Part shown: positions 43,803 through 55,263 of the stretch, one piece after another | Position numbering within the stretch: the first letter of the stretch is position 1 | How the letters are laid out: the number at the start of each line of letters is the position of its first letter | NCBI GenBank assembly: GCA_019096155.1 | Contig: JAHCVI010000004.1 | Coordinates: 1,860,001-1,924,000, forward strand | Direction of reading: 5' to 3' | DNA: 64,000 bases | DNA from: Staphylotrichum longicolle | Taxonomy: Eukaryota > Ascomycota > Sordariomycetes > Sordariales > Chaetomiaceae | Notes under the pieces: model-generated | Told to the model about the DNA's origin: nothing | The model's database searches: none | What the model saw: the letters and a program-made list of their open reading frames with translations, nothing else | Program-made: the position numbers and the translations under genes

Positions 43803-45682
43803 TACTCCAGAGCGTTGGAGTAGCTCGGCGTTTCTGATTAGGTTTTCTTGTTCTATCCCTTGGTGCTGGTTTTTTTCCCTGTGAGGGTTGTTTTCCCAGC
43901 ACTGTGACGTGAATGCGAAGGGATGCTGCGATTTCCTAGCTGATGAATTTGATATTTTGTTGCTGCTCAGCCCTTGTGTCTGATCTGAACTAAAAGTTTG
44001 CAGACCTCTTCATCAGAACGCAGGACAGTAACAGAAATTGCACACAGACTGGTGAAGGAACATCACAGATGGTCGGTTGCTGTACCCGTCATCGCCACAG
44101 CCGCCACAGGTCTCGTAGAGATCCAGGCTCAAATGAACCGCAACTCTCGCAACGTCTATTCTCTAGCCCTGCCCCCCATTTTCTAATCGACTGATTCGGC
44201 ACCGAAGAAGAGAGAAGAAAAAACGTGCTCCCAATGGATACCTATTGTCGGCGTCTCGCCATCCGGCCTGGAGCTTGGCGGAATGGGAGGTTGAGGTTCT
44301 CGTCATCGCGCCAGGTTCCTGGTTGGCAACTAGAAAGTCGAAAACCTGTTCTACACCAAGCCTCGCTCATCCTGCAGTCGGCTCTTGTCCCCCGACAAGC
44401 AGCTTGTTTGAGAGCATGATGCGTGTTCGCTGTCAAATTCTTTGTCATCTTACTTCCTGCCTACCCCAAACTGGTATTCCGGGCGCAGCATGTTCGGCGG
44501 CTCGGCAACATCCGGATGGCAACATCTAGACCCCCACTGTCGATGTTTCCCTGCCTGCAGAAGCCAGATTCCGATCAGCATCCAGACGTGAAGCGTCGAT
44601 CGGATGCGCGAACTGCCGTTCTGCATGCTTCAGGCAGGCCATGAGGCTAAGGGGCAGAGAAGGGAAAGCAAAAGGTCGATCGTTTGCTGAAATAGGCTTC
44701 TGCTGGTCCAAGTCCCGATTTCACCACCATGCCAAGCATGTCGTGATACCAAGCTTTACCAAGCTTTGCGCCGGCACTTCAGCTCCACCCCTGCCTCCCG
44801 ACGATCCGCCATTGGATGGGGGAACAGGCAAGGCGGGATAACGCCATCTGCAACTGACTTCTTGTTTCAGCTGATATGCAGTGTGTTGCTGACGTCGATC
44901 TCGATATTCAGGTTCGCCTGCTGGAATCTGGCTAGCGTTCCGGCAACCGGGTAGGGCCATCTCGTGGGGTGCAGTGACAAGCTGCAGAGATCGCCGACCA
45001 GGATGCGCGCCCTTGGTTGGATGAATGAGTGAGCGACAGGAGCAGTGAGTTTAGATGTGTTGTTGAACAGTGATTTGGACGGCATCTGAACATTCTCCTG
45101 GTCATTTCTCTTCAACGACTCGTGCAAACCGCACTCGTGGTTCGATTCTTGTTCGTAATACAAACGCGCAGTTTAGGAGCCTTATTGCTTCTCTGGGAAC
45201 CCCGTCGGTAGTCACTAGGCTCTAGGTAATTACTCATTGGACAATCGGTCCTATTCAACCTCTTGCGGTGTGTCGTCTACCCCGGCTCGATCCTGGGTCT
45301 GGCGTCACGACGCCACAAAGCGCGTCTCGCATCGTTAACACCCCACGATGCCTTCCCCGTGCTCATCGCACCAAACTCTGTAGACGTTAGTACCAGACGA
45401 TCACTGCTCGATTTGACACATCCGCCATCAATCTTCACCAAGATTGACAGAGTCCAGCAACTTGCGTGCTTTGAGACGGCAGTCGCACCACGGAGAGGAG
45501 GAAGAAGATGAAGTCCTGGGAATTCGACTTGGGGAAAGGGGGAACGAAGATGTCTATAAAGAGCAGCCATCCGGATACTTGCTCAATTCTTCTCAATCAC
45601 ACTCACACCAGTCTCATCTTCTCCACCTGGTTCGACACCTCAGCCTCAGCCTTCGCTCCGCTAATCATTGAAACTTCTCACC
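43803..45682. other. Intergenic, no gene recognised
   Basis: 1.9 kb. Short overlapping frames only, with no splice-consistent protein. The final 60 bp has a CAATCACACTCACACC-like leader typical of a fungal 5' UTR for the next gene, and TATAAAG at about 45554 is a possible TATA box. Confidence 0.5.
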
Positions 45683-47369
45683 ATGAAATCATCCGTGATT
45701 CACTTGATTCCCCTGGCCACCTTGGCCAGGTGCCTCGGCATCTCCCTCCCGCCCCTGATCCCCAGCATTCCTGGAGTGACGGAGCCCCTGAACCAGCTCG
45801 TTCCTCCGCTCCCCATCCTGCAGGTTCCCACGCCCGCGCTGGAGAGCCCTCCGTTCACTCCCAGCAACATCAGGCCCAAGAAGATTGGCTACTTCTGGAC
45901 CGGCGCCGGCGACAAGCAGCACAAGGGTATGCTCAAGTCTTGACATTCTGAGCTTGGAATTGACATGCTGATATCATGGGCAGACTTCCTTGCCACCTAC
46001 AGCTTGGACGATGTGAGTTCATCCCGTCCCTCTCGACATTTGGAATATTGCTGACCGTCTCAGGATACCTTTGGTACTCTTATCTATGTCACCGACGTCC
46101 CCAGCAGCGGCAATGACCCTCACCATCTTGGGCCCTCGCTCGATGGCAAGACCTTGGTTGGAGGTGGCCTCCTGTCTCTGCTCAAGACACAGGTAGGTTG
46201 ATGTGCTGCGGTCACAAAACTCTCGTGCTGACCACTTCAGGACACGGCGTTCTACTTTGACACCACCAACCCCTACCGCCCGGCGTTCCTCAAGAGCAAC
46301 CGCGCTCTCCTCTCGTCGATTGCCGACGAGATCCGCGCCAAGCCTGGTGGCGGGTTCTACATCACCTACATGGGCTCCGCCGTGGGCACCTCGCCTGGCC
46401 GTCTGGTTGAGACGGATGCCGACTTCAACATCATCCACGAGTGGCCCGAGGATGTGGGCAGCGTGCTCAACATCCTCGGCGAGCAGTTCTCGCCGCACGG
46501 TCTGAGCATCGACTGGGAGAGGAAGCTGATCCTCACCTCGGACTTTGTTGAGCCCGTGACCATCCTCAAGCCCAGCCTCGGCATCAGGCGCGCCAACACC
46601 CTGCGCCTGTGGGATCTGGACTCGAAGAAGATCCTCAGCACCATCACCATCCCCAATGTGAGTTCCCTTCTAACACAGCTGAGGCAGTGTGATACTGACA
46701 CAAGCAACCTGTAGGGCGGCGGCATCCAGGACGTCAAGTTCATCCCCGGCAACCCCGAAGGTGCTGCTCTCGCGACAGCCGTCCACCTCGGTCAGGTCTG
46801 GATTATCTACCCCCAGCGCAAGGGCCCCAACGGCAAGCCCGGTGTCGCCGAGCTGCTGTTCGACCTCGGCCCCAAGGCCCGTGACACCACCGCCATCTAG
46901 TAAGCCGCCCCCCCCGCCCCCCACCATGGATTCACTCCTAAACCCAACCATAAGGTACCGGAGCTAACCACCCAACAGCTCCGACATCTCCCAAGACGGC
47001 CGCTTCGCCTACTTCACGCTCACCACGGCCAACCACATCGCGGCGCTCGACATCAGCGACCTCAACAACGTCAAGCGCCTCGACAACCCGGACGAGGACC
47101 AGCCGACCATCGGCCCGCACTACGTCAAGATCACGCCCGACCAGAAGCACCTGCTCGTGACCGACTACTTTGTGCAGACGGGCGAGATCGGCCTCATCAA
47201 CACGCCCGCCGACTTCAAGGCGCTGTACATCGACATCCTCGACGACGGCAGCCTGCACTTCAACCGCACCATCGACTTCAGCCGCGAGTTCGCCAACCGC
47301 GGCGGCGCCAAGCCCCACTCGAGCGTCGTGTTCGATCTGACGGATCCCGAGCACCCGCTCTACTACTAG
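45683..47369 (+). CDS. Secreted SBP56-like beta-propeller protein
   Basis: Six exons (45683-45926, 45984-46012, 46064-46192, 46241-46657, 46715-46899, 46979-47369) give 464 aa with no break. A signal peptide (MKSSVIHLIPLATLARC) and proline-rich spacer precede a propeller similar to selenium-binding protein SBP56/methanethiol oxidase. Matching motifs are NDPHHLGPSLDG, EQFSPHGLSIDWERKLILTS, NTLRLWDLDSKKILSTI, GQVWIIYPQRKGP and SDISQDGRFAYFTL. His residues in PHH, PHG, PHYVK and PHSS could be metal ligands as in SBP56. The family is normally cytosolic, so secretion is unusual. Its substrate is not evident. A TATAAAG box lies near 45554. Confidence 0.72.
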
Positions 47370-48892
47370 ATTTCTGGTGGTTGAATGGGCTTGTTTGTCT
47401 CAAGGTGGCGTGGTGGTGGTTGTTTTCGGGAGGGTTAATATGAAAGTTGTACCTTGTGGTGTGAATGGAGACTGGAGTCGTCTGCAGTTCCCAGTGTCAT
47501 CAAGCAGCACGCTATCCCCCTATCCCCTCCCCCTTCGTTTGCTATTAGTCTCGTTGTATTTAGGCCCGCAATGGCGGCATCTGATAATTTTCAATTCCAA
47601 GATCTAATGGCGACCGCGTTGTTTCCCACATGCTGGGATGTACTGGGTATCTCAGGGGTGATGTTCACAACATTTTGATTGTTTCAATCCTCACACGCAG
47701 GGCGAGGAACTCAGCTCTCGGGAAAGCTACCTATGGTTTGGCCATCTTGAAGCATTCCAGCCCTCCTGAGCCACTTCAGATCAGCTGCCAACGGTTTTGT
47801 GATCCAGAGGTCAGGGTCGGCATTGTTGGTCATGAAGAGTTGGGAATTTTACGTCAGGTAGATGAAAGAAAATGTTATTACTTATGTACTCTCTCCCTTT
47901 CCCCGTGGATGGATGAGCCTGGCTTTTAGAACTTCAAAAAGACAAAAGCTCACCGGCCACCTCCCTCACGCGGGAAGTTGACCGGCTACGAAAACCCTCT
48001 GACGGGTTTTACTTGGTAGGAGCAAGCTCAACCACGCGTCGTAGGAGCGCTCAACCAGGAATCTGTTCCGGGAGCGTTGCTCAACCACTCGCTGCGGGAG
48101 CATGCTCGACCACCCTTGGTAGCGTTTCCGCCGATGTGCTCCCTTGGATATTTTTTGTTTTTGTTCTTTTTTTGCGCTTCTGCTGGGAGTCGAACGGTGG
48201 CCCCCTTTTTTCAGGGGCTTGGTCTGCAGAAACGATTTTCTGCGTGTGTGCGTCTCCCCCGCTAGGCCATGGCCTTTTGCGGGGGGACATTTGTGTGCCT
48301 GCGAGAAGTTGTTGATATACCCTGGTGGTGTGTGGTAGGTCCCCTCCTCCCATTCAGGCAGGGGGATGAGGGGACGAGAAGGTGCACGCCGGGAGTTTGG
48401 ACAGCTTCTGCGATGCGGTCGTCACGAATAGTTCAAGTTGTTGTCTGCCGCCCTCCAGGCGAAGACATGAAACCCAAACGTAGTCCCTTAAGTCAAGACT
48501 CAAGCGAGACACACGATTCCATTCCATCAATCGCCGGGCTGGCCTTATTCCGCGTGCTCAACCCTCCACAAACTTTGTGAAGGGTACCTAGACTACTGCA
48601 CGTCCGCCCCACATTGTCATCACCACCATGATCCCCTCACTCATTCTGGCGATGGGACGAATGCTGGACAAGTTCTTCCAATGACTCGACGCGAAATGCC
48701 AAGACATGACTCACCACGGATCGGCCCGCCCCTTATTTTCTCCTTGTCATCCACAGGGCGTGAAATTTCATCACAAAACCCCCTTCAAACAACCAACCCT
48801 CATCAACTCCGTCGTGATCTCAACCGCTACCGTGCATACCAAGTACGCGACTCACTGGGCAACCACCCCCTTCACACTCCCACCCACCAGAA
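47370..48892. other. Intergenic with hairpin tandem repeats
   Basis: 1.5 kb without a gene. It contains a perfect AAAACCC/GGGTTTT inverted repeat (47991-48010), the four-copy GGAGC repeat listed separately, and, on the minus strand at about 48184-48269, sequences like tRNA A and B boxes that do not fold as a tRNA. Confidence 0.5.
48019..48120. repeat. Four-copy hairpin-forming tandem repeat
   Basis: Units start at 48019, 48044, 48071 and 48097 (spacing 25-27 bp). Each begins GGAGC, has 0-3 bases, then GCTC(A/G)ACCA. The GGAGC/GCTC arms are inverted, so each unit can form a small stem. No similar copies were noticed elsewhere in the window. Confidence 0.75.
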
Positions 48893-49593
48893 ATGCCGCC
48901 CCCTCACGAACTCCGCGCCTGGACCCTCCAGCGCGACGGTCTCACCTACACACTCTCAACCGACCCCTCCCTCCTCGACCTCGCCGCCATCAACGCCGCC
49001 TACGCCTCCGACATGCTCTACTGGGCCAAGCCCCTGCCACCCGCCACCCTCAAGCTCTGCGTCGAGCAGTCGCTCTGTTTCGGGCTCTACGCCCACGGTA
49101 CCCACGACCAAAGCCAGGCTGGTCCGTCCCCTTCCCAACTACTTTACCCTCCGCCTCGGCGCAACAAGAAAAAAGCGGGACACAAACCCACCTCATGCGG
49201 AGTGACAAACTAACACGTAACCTTACAGCAACGAATGGCAGCGACGGCCACGGGTCAAAAGGAGAGATGATCGGCTTCGCCCGCCTCATCACCGATTACA
49301 CCACCTTCGGCTACCTGACCGACGTGTACGTGCTGGCCGCGCACCAGGGGAGGGGGCTGGGGAAGTGGATGATGCGGTGCCTGGACGAGGTGCTCAACCT
49401 GTGGCCGCACCTGCGGCGGTGTGTCTTGTTCACGAGCGGGGCGGGCGCGGTGAGGATGTACAGGGAGACGCTCGGGGCGAAGGACGTGGCGGAGACGAGC
49501 TTTTTGAGGGGGCTGGTCCTGATGGAAAAGGCTGGGCCCGCGGGTGCGGTGGTCACGAGGAAGAAGGGGGAGGAGGATGGGGGGAGGGAGTAG
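48893..49593 (+). CDS. GNAT-family N-acetyltransferase
   Basis: Exons 48893-49121 and 49229-49593 (intron GTCCGT...ACAG, 107 nt) give 197 aa. The GNAT acetyl-CoA site is DVYVLAAHQGRGLGKWMMRC near residues 110-130, with the Q/RxxGxG/A loop in QGRGLG, followed by FTSGAGAVRMYRETLGA. The N-terminal part (WTLQRDGLTYTLSTD) resembles fungal YJL/ARD-type small acetyltransferases. The acceptor substrate is unknown. It is convergent with TRM7, ending 58 bp from it. Confidence 0.85.
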
Positions 49594-49650
49594 AAAATTT
49601 TGTTGTGTGGAAAGTTTGAGTTTATTTGGTTTGATGTATTTGGGCGCGGT

Positions 49651-50907
49651 TTATTTCCCTGCTGGTTTCCCGTATGCACCGCCGTTTGCTCGCCGCAGCT
49701 CGATGGCGCGCTTGTAGGGTGGTGCGGTGGGCGGCTGGACGGGGTCGAGCGAGACGTGGTCCTCGGGGAGCTTATACGACGCGTCTGAGTCGAAGGCTGA
49801 GAGGTCGCCACACGCGACAAAGGGCGCAATCCAGCGGATGTCCTTGTCACGAGGCTCGGTGGAGAGATCTTCAACTTCGACGTCGTAGATGCCGTGCTCG
49901 TCTGCCGCGTTCGCCGTCTCAGGGCGGAAATCCCAAGCCCCTGATTCATAATTCTGCATCAAAGTCGGGGCGCTGATGGGTGCAGCTGCGTTTTGGTCGG
50001 CAAGCATCTGGGGTAGCCGGCTGCCGACGCCCAGCGGCTCCTCGAGGCTGGCCTTGAACCCCTCGGGAGGCTGGAAGTTGATGCACACGATGAAGGCCTC
50101 CACACTGCTTGCCCGGGATGAGCGGGGCTTGGCCACGTACACCTTCTCAAAGAATATCTTGAGCTGCGCGTAGAGAAGATCCACGTTGCGGCCCCTGAAA
50201 ATCTTGGCGACGAACTTGCCGCCGGGCTTCAGCACGCAGAGGGCGAGGTTGAGGGCAGCAAACAGAAGTTGCGACTGCACGTAAATGTCGAGGTCATGCA
50301 ACCCCGTGACGTCGGGTGCGCCGTCGCTAATGACGAGATCCACGGGTTGTGAAGCCTGCTGGTTCATGGTATCGGGGTCATACTCGGGGTCCAGGGCCTT
50401 GAGCAGCAAGGGGACGGTGGCTGGATGGGTGATATCTGCGCGCAAGGTGATGATGCCTGGGAGGGGGCTGATGGGCTGGAGATCGATGGAGACAATCTTG
50501 ACGTCGCGGCGAGGCTTCAGTTCGTCATTGGCGGCCGGCTTCTCTTCTGACGCAGGCTGCTCCTGGGCCGTCTCCGAGGGGACAACCTTGAGCATGTGCT
50601 GGCGGAACTTGGCCTCCCGGTCCTGCCAGGCACAGCGGCCGAACTTCTCGCCCTTGATGAGCACTCTGGAGAGCACCTGAGACCAACTACCGGGAGCTGC
50701 GCAAAGATCGACTACCCGTGTGACATTCTCAAAGAGGTTGAACTCTGAAGGAGTCAGTTGAGGTCTGAGGAAGGTCTGAGAAGGTGCTGGGGAGGGGCAC
50801 TCACCTTCGTCAAGCTGGAGCAGCTTGAAGGCACTTCTCGCACGCCACCCCTGTTCTTTTGCAAGCCGGTAATAGGCATCACGCTTGTCTTTTGACGACT
50901 TGCCCAT
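49651..50907 (-). CDS. TRM7: tRNA 2'-O-ribose methyltransferase TRM7 (FtsJ type)
   Basis: Exons 50907-50805 and 50744-49651 (60-nt intron) give 398 aa. It starts MGKSSKDKRDAYYRLAKEQG. The K-D-K-E catalytic set is visible: Lys in SAFKLLQLDE, Asp in DLVISDGAPDVTGLHD, Lys in GGKFVAKIFRG and Glu in SSVEAFIVCINFQPPEGF. The SAM site is VVDLCAAPGSWSQVLS. TRM7 methylates positions 32 and 34 of the anticodon loop of several tRNAs with Trm732/Trm734. A fungal insert (SETAQEQPASEEKPAANDEL) and C-terminal extension are present, normal for filamentous ascomycetes. Confidence 0.93.
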   Translation of the reverse strand: MGKSSKDKRDAYYRLAKEQGWRARSAFKLLQLDEGECPSPAPSQTFLRPQLTPSEFNLFENVTRVVDLCAAPGSWSQVLSRVLIKGEKFGRCAWQDREAKFRQHMLKVVPSETAQEQPASEEKPAANDELKPRRDVKIVSIDLQPISPLPGIITLRADITHPATVPLLLKALDPEYDPDTMNQQASQPVDLVISDGAPDVTGLHDLDIYVQSQLLFAALNLALCVLKPGGKFVAKIFRGRNVDLLYAQLKIFFEKVYVAKPRSSRASSVEAFIVCINFQPPEGFKASLEEPLGVGSRLPQMLADQNAAAPISAPTLMQNYESGAWDFRPETANAADEHGIYDVEVEDLSTEPRDKDIRWIAPFVACGDLSAFDSDASYKLPEDHVSLDPVQPPTAPPYKRAIELRRANGGAYGKPAGK

Positions 50908-51577
50908 CGTGCTGTAAGAGGAGTTGGCAAGTTTGGTGAAGCAACAACCCCGCGACCCAGAAAATCACCTTTCGGGGAGTTGCGTCGAAGCTTGCTAGAG
51001 GGGGTAAAAAAAAGATAAGGGTCGTGGAGTATAGCAGTCCCTCCGAAAAAGACAAAGGATTGATTGAAGTTTTATGTAGCTCGATGTCTTGCTCAGGTGA
51101 CAGAGTTGGGCTGGGTTCAAAAGGGGGGTGAAGCAAGAACGAGGACTTATTTTGAGAATTGAGTCGCATCAGATTGAAACTCATGGAGGGGCAGCTGTAA
51201 TTTACGGTACCTGCGCTAGCCATGTCTAGAAGGCGGTGAAGATTTGGGCTGGAGCCATTACTTCCAGCACTGACACGGATTCTAGATCGAAAAGAGTCAG
51301 ACAGTTAACAGAAAAAAAAGTACTATATCAGCAAGGACTTTGAGCTATGAGGAGAGCCTGAAATTACGTTTAGCCGATGATGCTGCTGGATTGCCCGGGG
51401 TGTTTCTGCTGCACGGTGGCCTGTCGTTTCCGGCAGAGTGGGGCAAAGTTTCATGCTTTCGCTGTTCTGTGATTTTTCATCTGCCGTCAAACTTTCAACT
51501 CGCGACTTTCAGCGTCCAACTTCTCATGTGAGAGCCGCGAGCCCAAGCACTACAACACAGGCTTAACATACCACACC
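50908..51577. other. Divergent promoter between TRM7 and MAK5
   Basis: 670 bp between two divergently transcribed RNA-processing genes. No motif recognised with confidence. Confidence 0.45.
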
Positions 51578-53971
51578 ATGGTCATCGACAAGAAGCGAAA
51601 GCGATCCGATGGGCACGCCAAACGCCCAAAGGCGTCTGGTGCCGCCCCCAAACGGCAAAAGTCCAACGCCGCAAAGAAAGTGACCAGCGTCGACGCCCTG
51701 TCATGGAAGTCGGTCGATGTACCGGAAATGTTTGATGATGCCGAGGGCTTCTATGGACTGGAGGAGGTTGAAGGGGATGAGATTGTGCGGGAGGGCGACA
51801 CTGTGAAGTTTGTGAGTCTTCCATCCCAAGTCGGTTTGCCAGGCTCCCATTTCCTCACACTCTTCTAGGTCGCAGCTGTCACCGAGTCAGCAGATGATGA
51901 GGAATTTGGCGGGTTTGATGACGCCCCTGGCGAGACTGTGGCAGTTTCGGAGAAGGAGGACCTCTCCGCCTCTGCAGAGCCTGTGGCGCCTTTAGCATCG
52001 AAGAAGGAGGCCAAGAACAAGCAAAAGGGTGCCAAGACCAAGGATGAGTCCAAACCCAAGGAGAAGGAGTCCAAGGTCAGCGGAAAGGACCCCAAGGCTC
52101 AGAAGAACGAGAAGAAGGAGAAGGAGAAGAAGACTGCCAAAGTCGAGACGGCAAATGACGACCCCGAACTGGAAGCCAACGTGTTTGCTCAGGCCGCCGA
52201 CCTCGCTGAGGAGGACGACGACATCGACATGTCCAAGTGGGTTCCGCTCGACCTCTCGTCTCAGATGCTCTCCTCGATTGCCCGCCTCAAGTTCGCCAAG
52301 CCGACTGCCATTCAAGCCAAAGCTATTCCCCATATCATGAACGGTCACGATGTCATCGGGAAGGCAGCCACTGGTTCTGGAAAGACCCTTGCTTTTGGCA
52401 TTCCGATTGTGGAGAGCTGGCTGGCCAAGATCGCGGCTGGCAAGCAGGCTGACGACAAAAAGCAGCCCATCGCCCTGATCCTCTCACCGACGAGAGAACT
52501 CGCCCACCAGATCTCCGACCACCTCAAGCAGCTCTGTGCCGGCCTCACCACCTCGCCCTACATTTGTTCAGTGACCGGCGGGTTGGCCATACAGAAGCAA
52601 CAGAGGCAGTTGGAGAGAGCCGACATCGTCATTGGAACACCGGGAAGAATGTGGGAAGTAATGAGCTCCAGCACACCAGTGCTCACCGCACTGAGGGGCA
52701 TTGACTTTCTGGTGGTGGATGAGGCGGACCGGCTCCTCAAGGACGGCCAGTTCAAGGAAGCGGAGGAGATTCTCAAGGCTTTAGACCGGACGGCGCCAGG
52801 GGAAGAGAACGACGACGATTCGGATGACGAGACGCCCCGCCACCGCCGCCAGACCCTCGTCTTTTCAGCCACCTTCAACAAGGGCCTCCAGCAAAAGCTC
52901 GCTGGCAAAGCCCGCTACAACCTCCTAGGCGACGCCGAGTCCCTCGAGTACCTCCTCAAGAAGCTCAACTTCCGCGAGGAGCGTCCCAAATTCGTTGACA
53001 CAAATCCCGTCTCCCAGATGGCCGAGAACCTCAAGGAAGGCCTCATCCAATGCGGCGACCTTGAAAAGGACCTCTACCTCTACGCTGTCCTCCTCCTCCA
53101 ACCCACCCGCCGCGCCCTCGTCTTCACAAACTCTATTAACACCGTCCGCCGCCTCACTCCTTTCCTCCAAAACCTCAATCTCCCCGCCTTTGCCCTGCAT
53201 TCCGACATGGAACAAAAAGCCCGCCTGCGCTCTATCGAGCGGTTCAAAGCCGCCGAACCAACACCTCAAACCTCCTCCTCAGCGTCGTCGGCATCCTCCA
53301 TCCTCATCGCCACCGACGTCGCCGCCCGCGGCCTTGACATCCCCAACATCGACCTCGTCATCCACTACCACGTCCCGCGCTCCGCCGACGACTACGTCCA
53401 CCGCTCGGGCCGCACCGCCCGCGCCACCAACTCGGGCACCTCCATCCTCCTGTGCGGGCCCAAAGAAGCCGTGCCCACCCAGCGCCTCATCGCCAAGGTC
53501 CACGCGGCCGCCGCCGTCTCCTCGCACAACACCTCACGCAGCAAGCTCGCCGCCGCCGGCCTCGGCGTGCACACCATCGACATCGACCGGCGGCTGGTCG
53601 CGCACCTGCGCCCGCGCGTGGCGCTGTCCAAGAAAATCACCGAGACGGCCATCGCCAAGGAGCGCGGCACCAAGGAGGACGACTGGATGCGCAACGCGGC
53701 CGAGGAGCTGGGCGTCGAGTACGACAGCGACGAGCTGGAGCAGGCGGGCACGTGGAAGGGCCGGGGCAGCGGCAAGAAGCAGCGCGAGAGGGAGGCGAGG
53801 GAGGTCAGCAAGGCCGAGGTGAAGCAGTGGCGGTGGGAGTTGAAGGAGCTGTTGAGCAGGCGGGTGAATACCGGGGTGAGTGAAAGGTATTTGAGCGGGG
53901 TGGACGTGGAGGGGTTGTTGAAGGGGGCGAGGGGAGAGTTCTTGGGGCAGGTTGAGGGGCTGGGGTTGTAG
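51578..53971 (+). CDS. MAK5: ATP-dependent RNA helicase MAK5 (DEAD box)
   Basis: Exons 51578-51811 and 51869-53971 (57-nt intron) give 778 aa. A basic N-terminus (nuclear/nucleolar signals) is followed by a charged Lys/Glu-rich region. Helicase motifs: Q motif FAKPTAIQAKAIP, motif I ATGSGKT, Ia SPTRELAHQI, Ib TPGRMWEV, motif II VDEADR, motif III FSAT, IV LVFTNSI, V ATDVAARGLDIP, VI HRSGRTARA. Motif II is therefore DEAD (VVDEAD). MAK5 acts in nucleolar 60S ribosome assembly. The acidic linker before the C-terminal lobe (EENDDDSDDETPRHRRQTLV) is typical of the MAK5 family. Confidence 0.92.
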
Positions 53972-54195
53972 GGTGTTTGTCTTTTTGGGAAGTGTAGAGA
54001 AGTGAAGGGTTGGCGGGTTCTTAGATCAGTGTCATGGGCAAATACCAGTACAAGATGATTTTGTTCTTTCTCCGTTGTTTAGAGTTGATTACTCGATGGT
54101 TTGGTAGAAGACTCGCTGAGTATCATTCGCTCCTCGCTGTTCCAAATGCGCTTAAAGAAACCACATCCTGCCCTCGCCTCCTATTCAGCACCTCA

Positions 54196-55149
54196 TCACC
54201 TGAACCACTTGTCCCACTTCCACTCGCTCGTCCACCCCCCGACCACCCAGCCTTTGCGCAGTCCTTCCAGCCACCTGTCCCACTTGTCCCCTTTCTCTGT
54301 GGTGGGAGGCTCGGAAGACGTGTCGATGAGAGTGGTCGTCGTGGTCACCCATGACGGCTTGCGGGAGCTGGTAGGGTCCTCTCGCTGCCAAAAGCCTTCT
54401 TCACTCGGCGGCTGATGTTTCTGCGATTCCTTTGTCATGGTCTGGGCGTGGTAGTCGGCGCAGTTGCCGGAGCAATACGGGCAGCGCAGGCTCGCGGCTA
54501 AAGCCTCCTCCGTCTGTCGGTGGCTGTGCTGCTCTTTCTTGAGGAGTCGTCGCAGGTTCTTTCTCATTCTGGAGTCGACCGAGCCTTTTCGATCGTTCTT
54601 TGCCACTTCCGGCTCCTGTGCCGGCTCCGGAATGTTGCGGGCTTTTTCGGCGAGTTTCTTCCAGAGCGAGAGGGCTACCTCCTCGTGGATCACGGGCACC
54701 CGGATCAGTCGACGGCAGGTGCGCGAACCCTCGGCTTCGGGGAGGCGGCCGATGGCGTACAGCTCGGCGAGGGTGAGGTTGCAGTCGGCTCTGATGTAGT
54801 TCGCGTGGTTGGACCAGTCCTCGTTGATAAACGCCCTAAGGAATTCTTCGGCTTTCCAGACTGCGATCAACCGTTGTTCTGCCGCTGTGGGCTGCTCTGG
54901 TGTGGTGGATACAGAGGAGGCAGAATACGTTGTGGTCGCTGATGTGCAGGACACCAGGGTTTCTGCGTCTGAGGAATTGGACGACCTTCTGGACTCGAGC
55001 GTCGGTCGCTCCTTGGCGGAGAGGGCGAGAGAGTTGCGAATAAAGCGGATGAAGCTGTCTCTAGAAGACTCGACGTCTTTGAAGGAATCGACCGCCTTTG
55101 AGGTCGAAGTATCTTTCATCGTTGAAAGACGACGGCGAGAGCGAGTCAT
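54196..55149 (-). CDS. Hypothetical protein with Cys-rich motif
   Basis: I do not recognise the family. From Met 55149 (MTRSRRRLSTMKDTSTSKAV) the frame gives 317 aa; an upstream in-frame Met at 55263 would add 38 residues. A basic, Ser-rich N-terminus is followed by a helical central region (AAEQRLIAVWKAEEFLRAFI, CNLTLAELYAIGRLPEAEGS, HEEVALSLWKKLAEKARNIP), a basic patch RMRKNLRRLLKKEQHSHRQ and a compact motif LRCPYCSGNCADYHAQ that could hold a metal. The tail is rich in Trp (DKWDRWLEGLRKGWVVGGW). No membrane segment. It is convergent with MAK5 (224 bp between stops). Confidence 0.65.
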   Translation of the reverse strand: MTRSRRRLSTMKDTSTSKAVDSFKDVESSRDSFIRFIRNSLALSAKERPTLESRRSSNSSDAETLVSCTSATTTYSASSVSTTPEQPTAAEQRLIAVWKAEEFLRAFINEDWSNHANYIRADCNLTLAELYAIGRLPEAEGSRTCRRLIRVPVIHEEVALSLWKKLAEKARNIPEPAQEPEVAKNDRKGSVDSRMRKNLRRLLKKEQHSHRQTEEALAASLRCPYCSGNCADYHAQTMTKESQKHQPPSEEGFWQREDPTSSRKPSWVTTTTTLIDTSSEPPTTEKGDKWDRWLEGLRKGWVVGGWTSEWKWDKWFR

Positions 55150-55263
55150 GGTGAGATCGCGCTGTAGCTTTGTACGGGGTGTTTTTGGTGGTCGTTTTGA
55201 GTTTGTCGAGCAGACATTATGGCAAGTCTGCGCGAAAATGATCGAGGAGGAGAGTGGGTGCAT

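Noticed and set aside
48184..48269. Minus-strand A-box (TGGCCTAGCGGG) and B-box (GTTCGACTCCC) like elements
   Set aside because: The T-stem (CACCG/CCCAG) and acceptor ends do not pair. The box spacing of about 74 is long. It could be a degenerate tRNA-derived element, but I could not support it.
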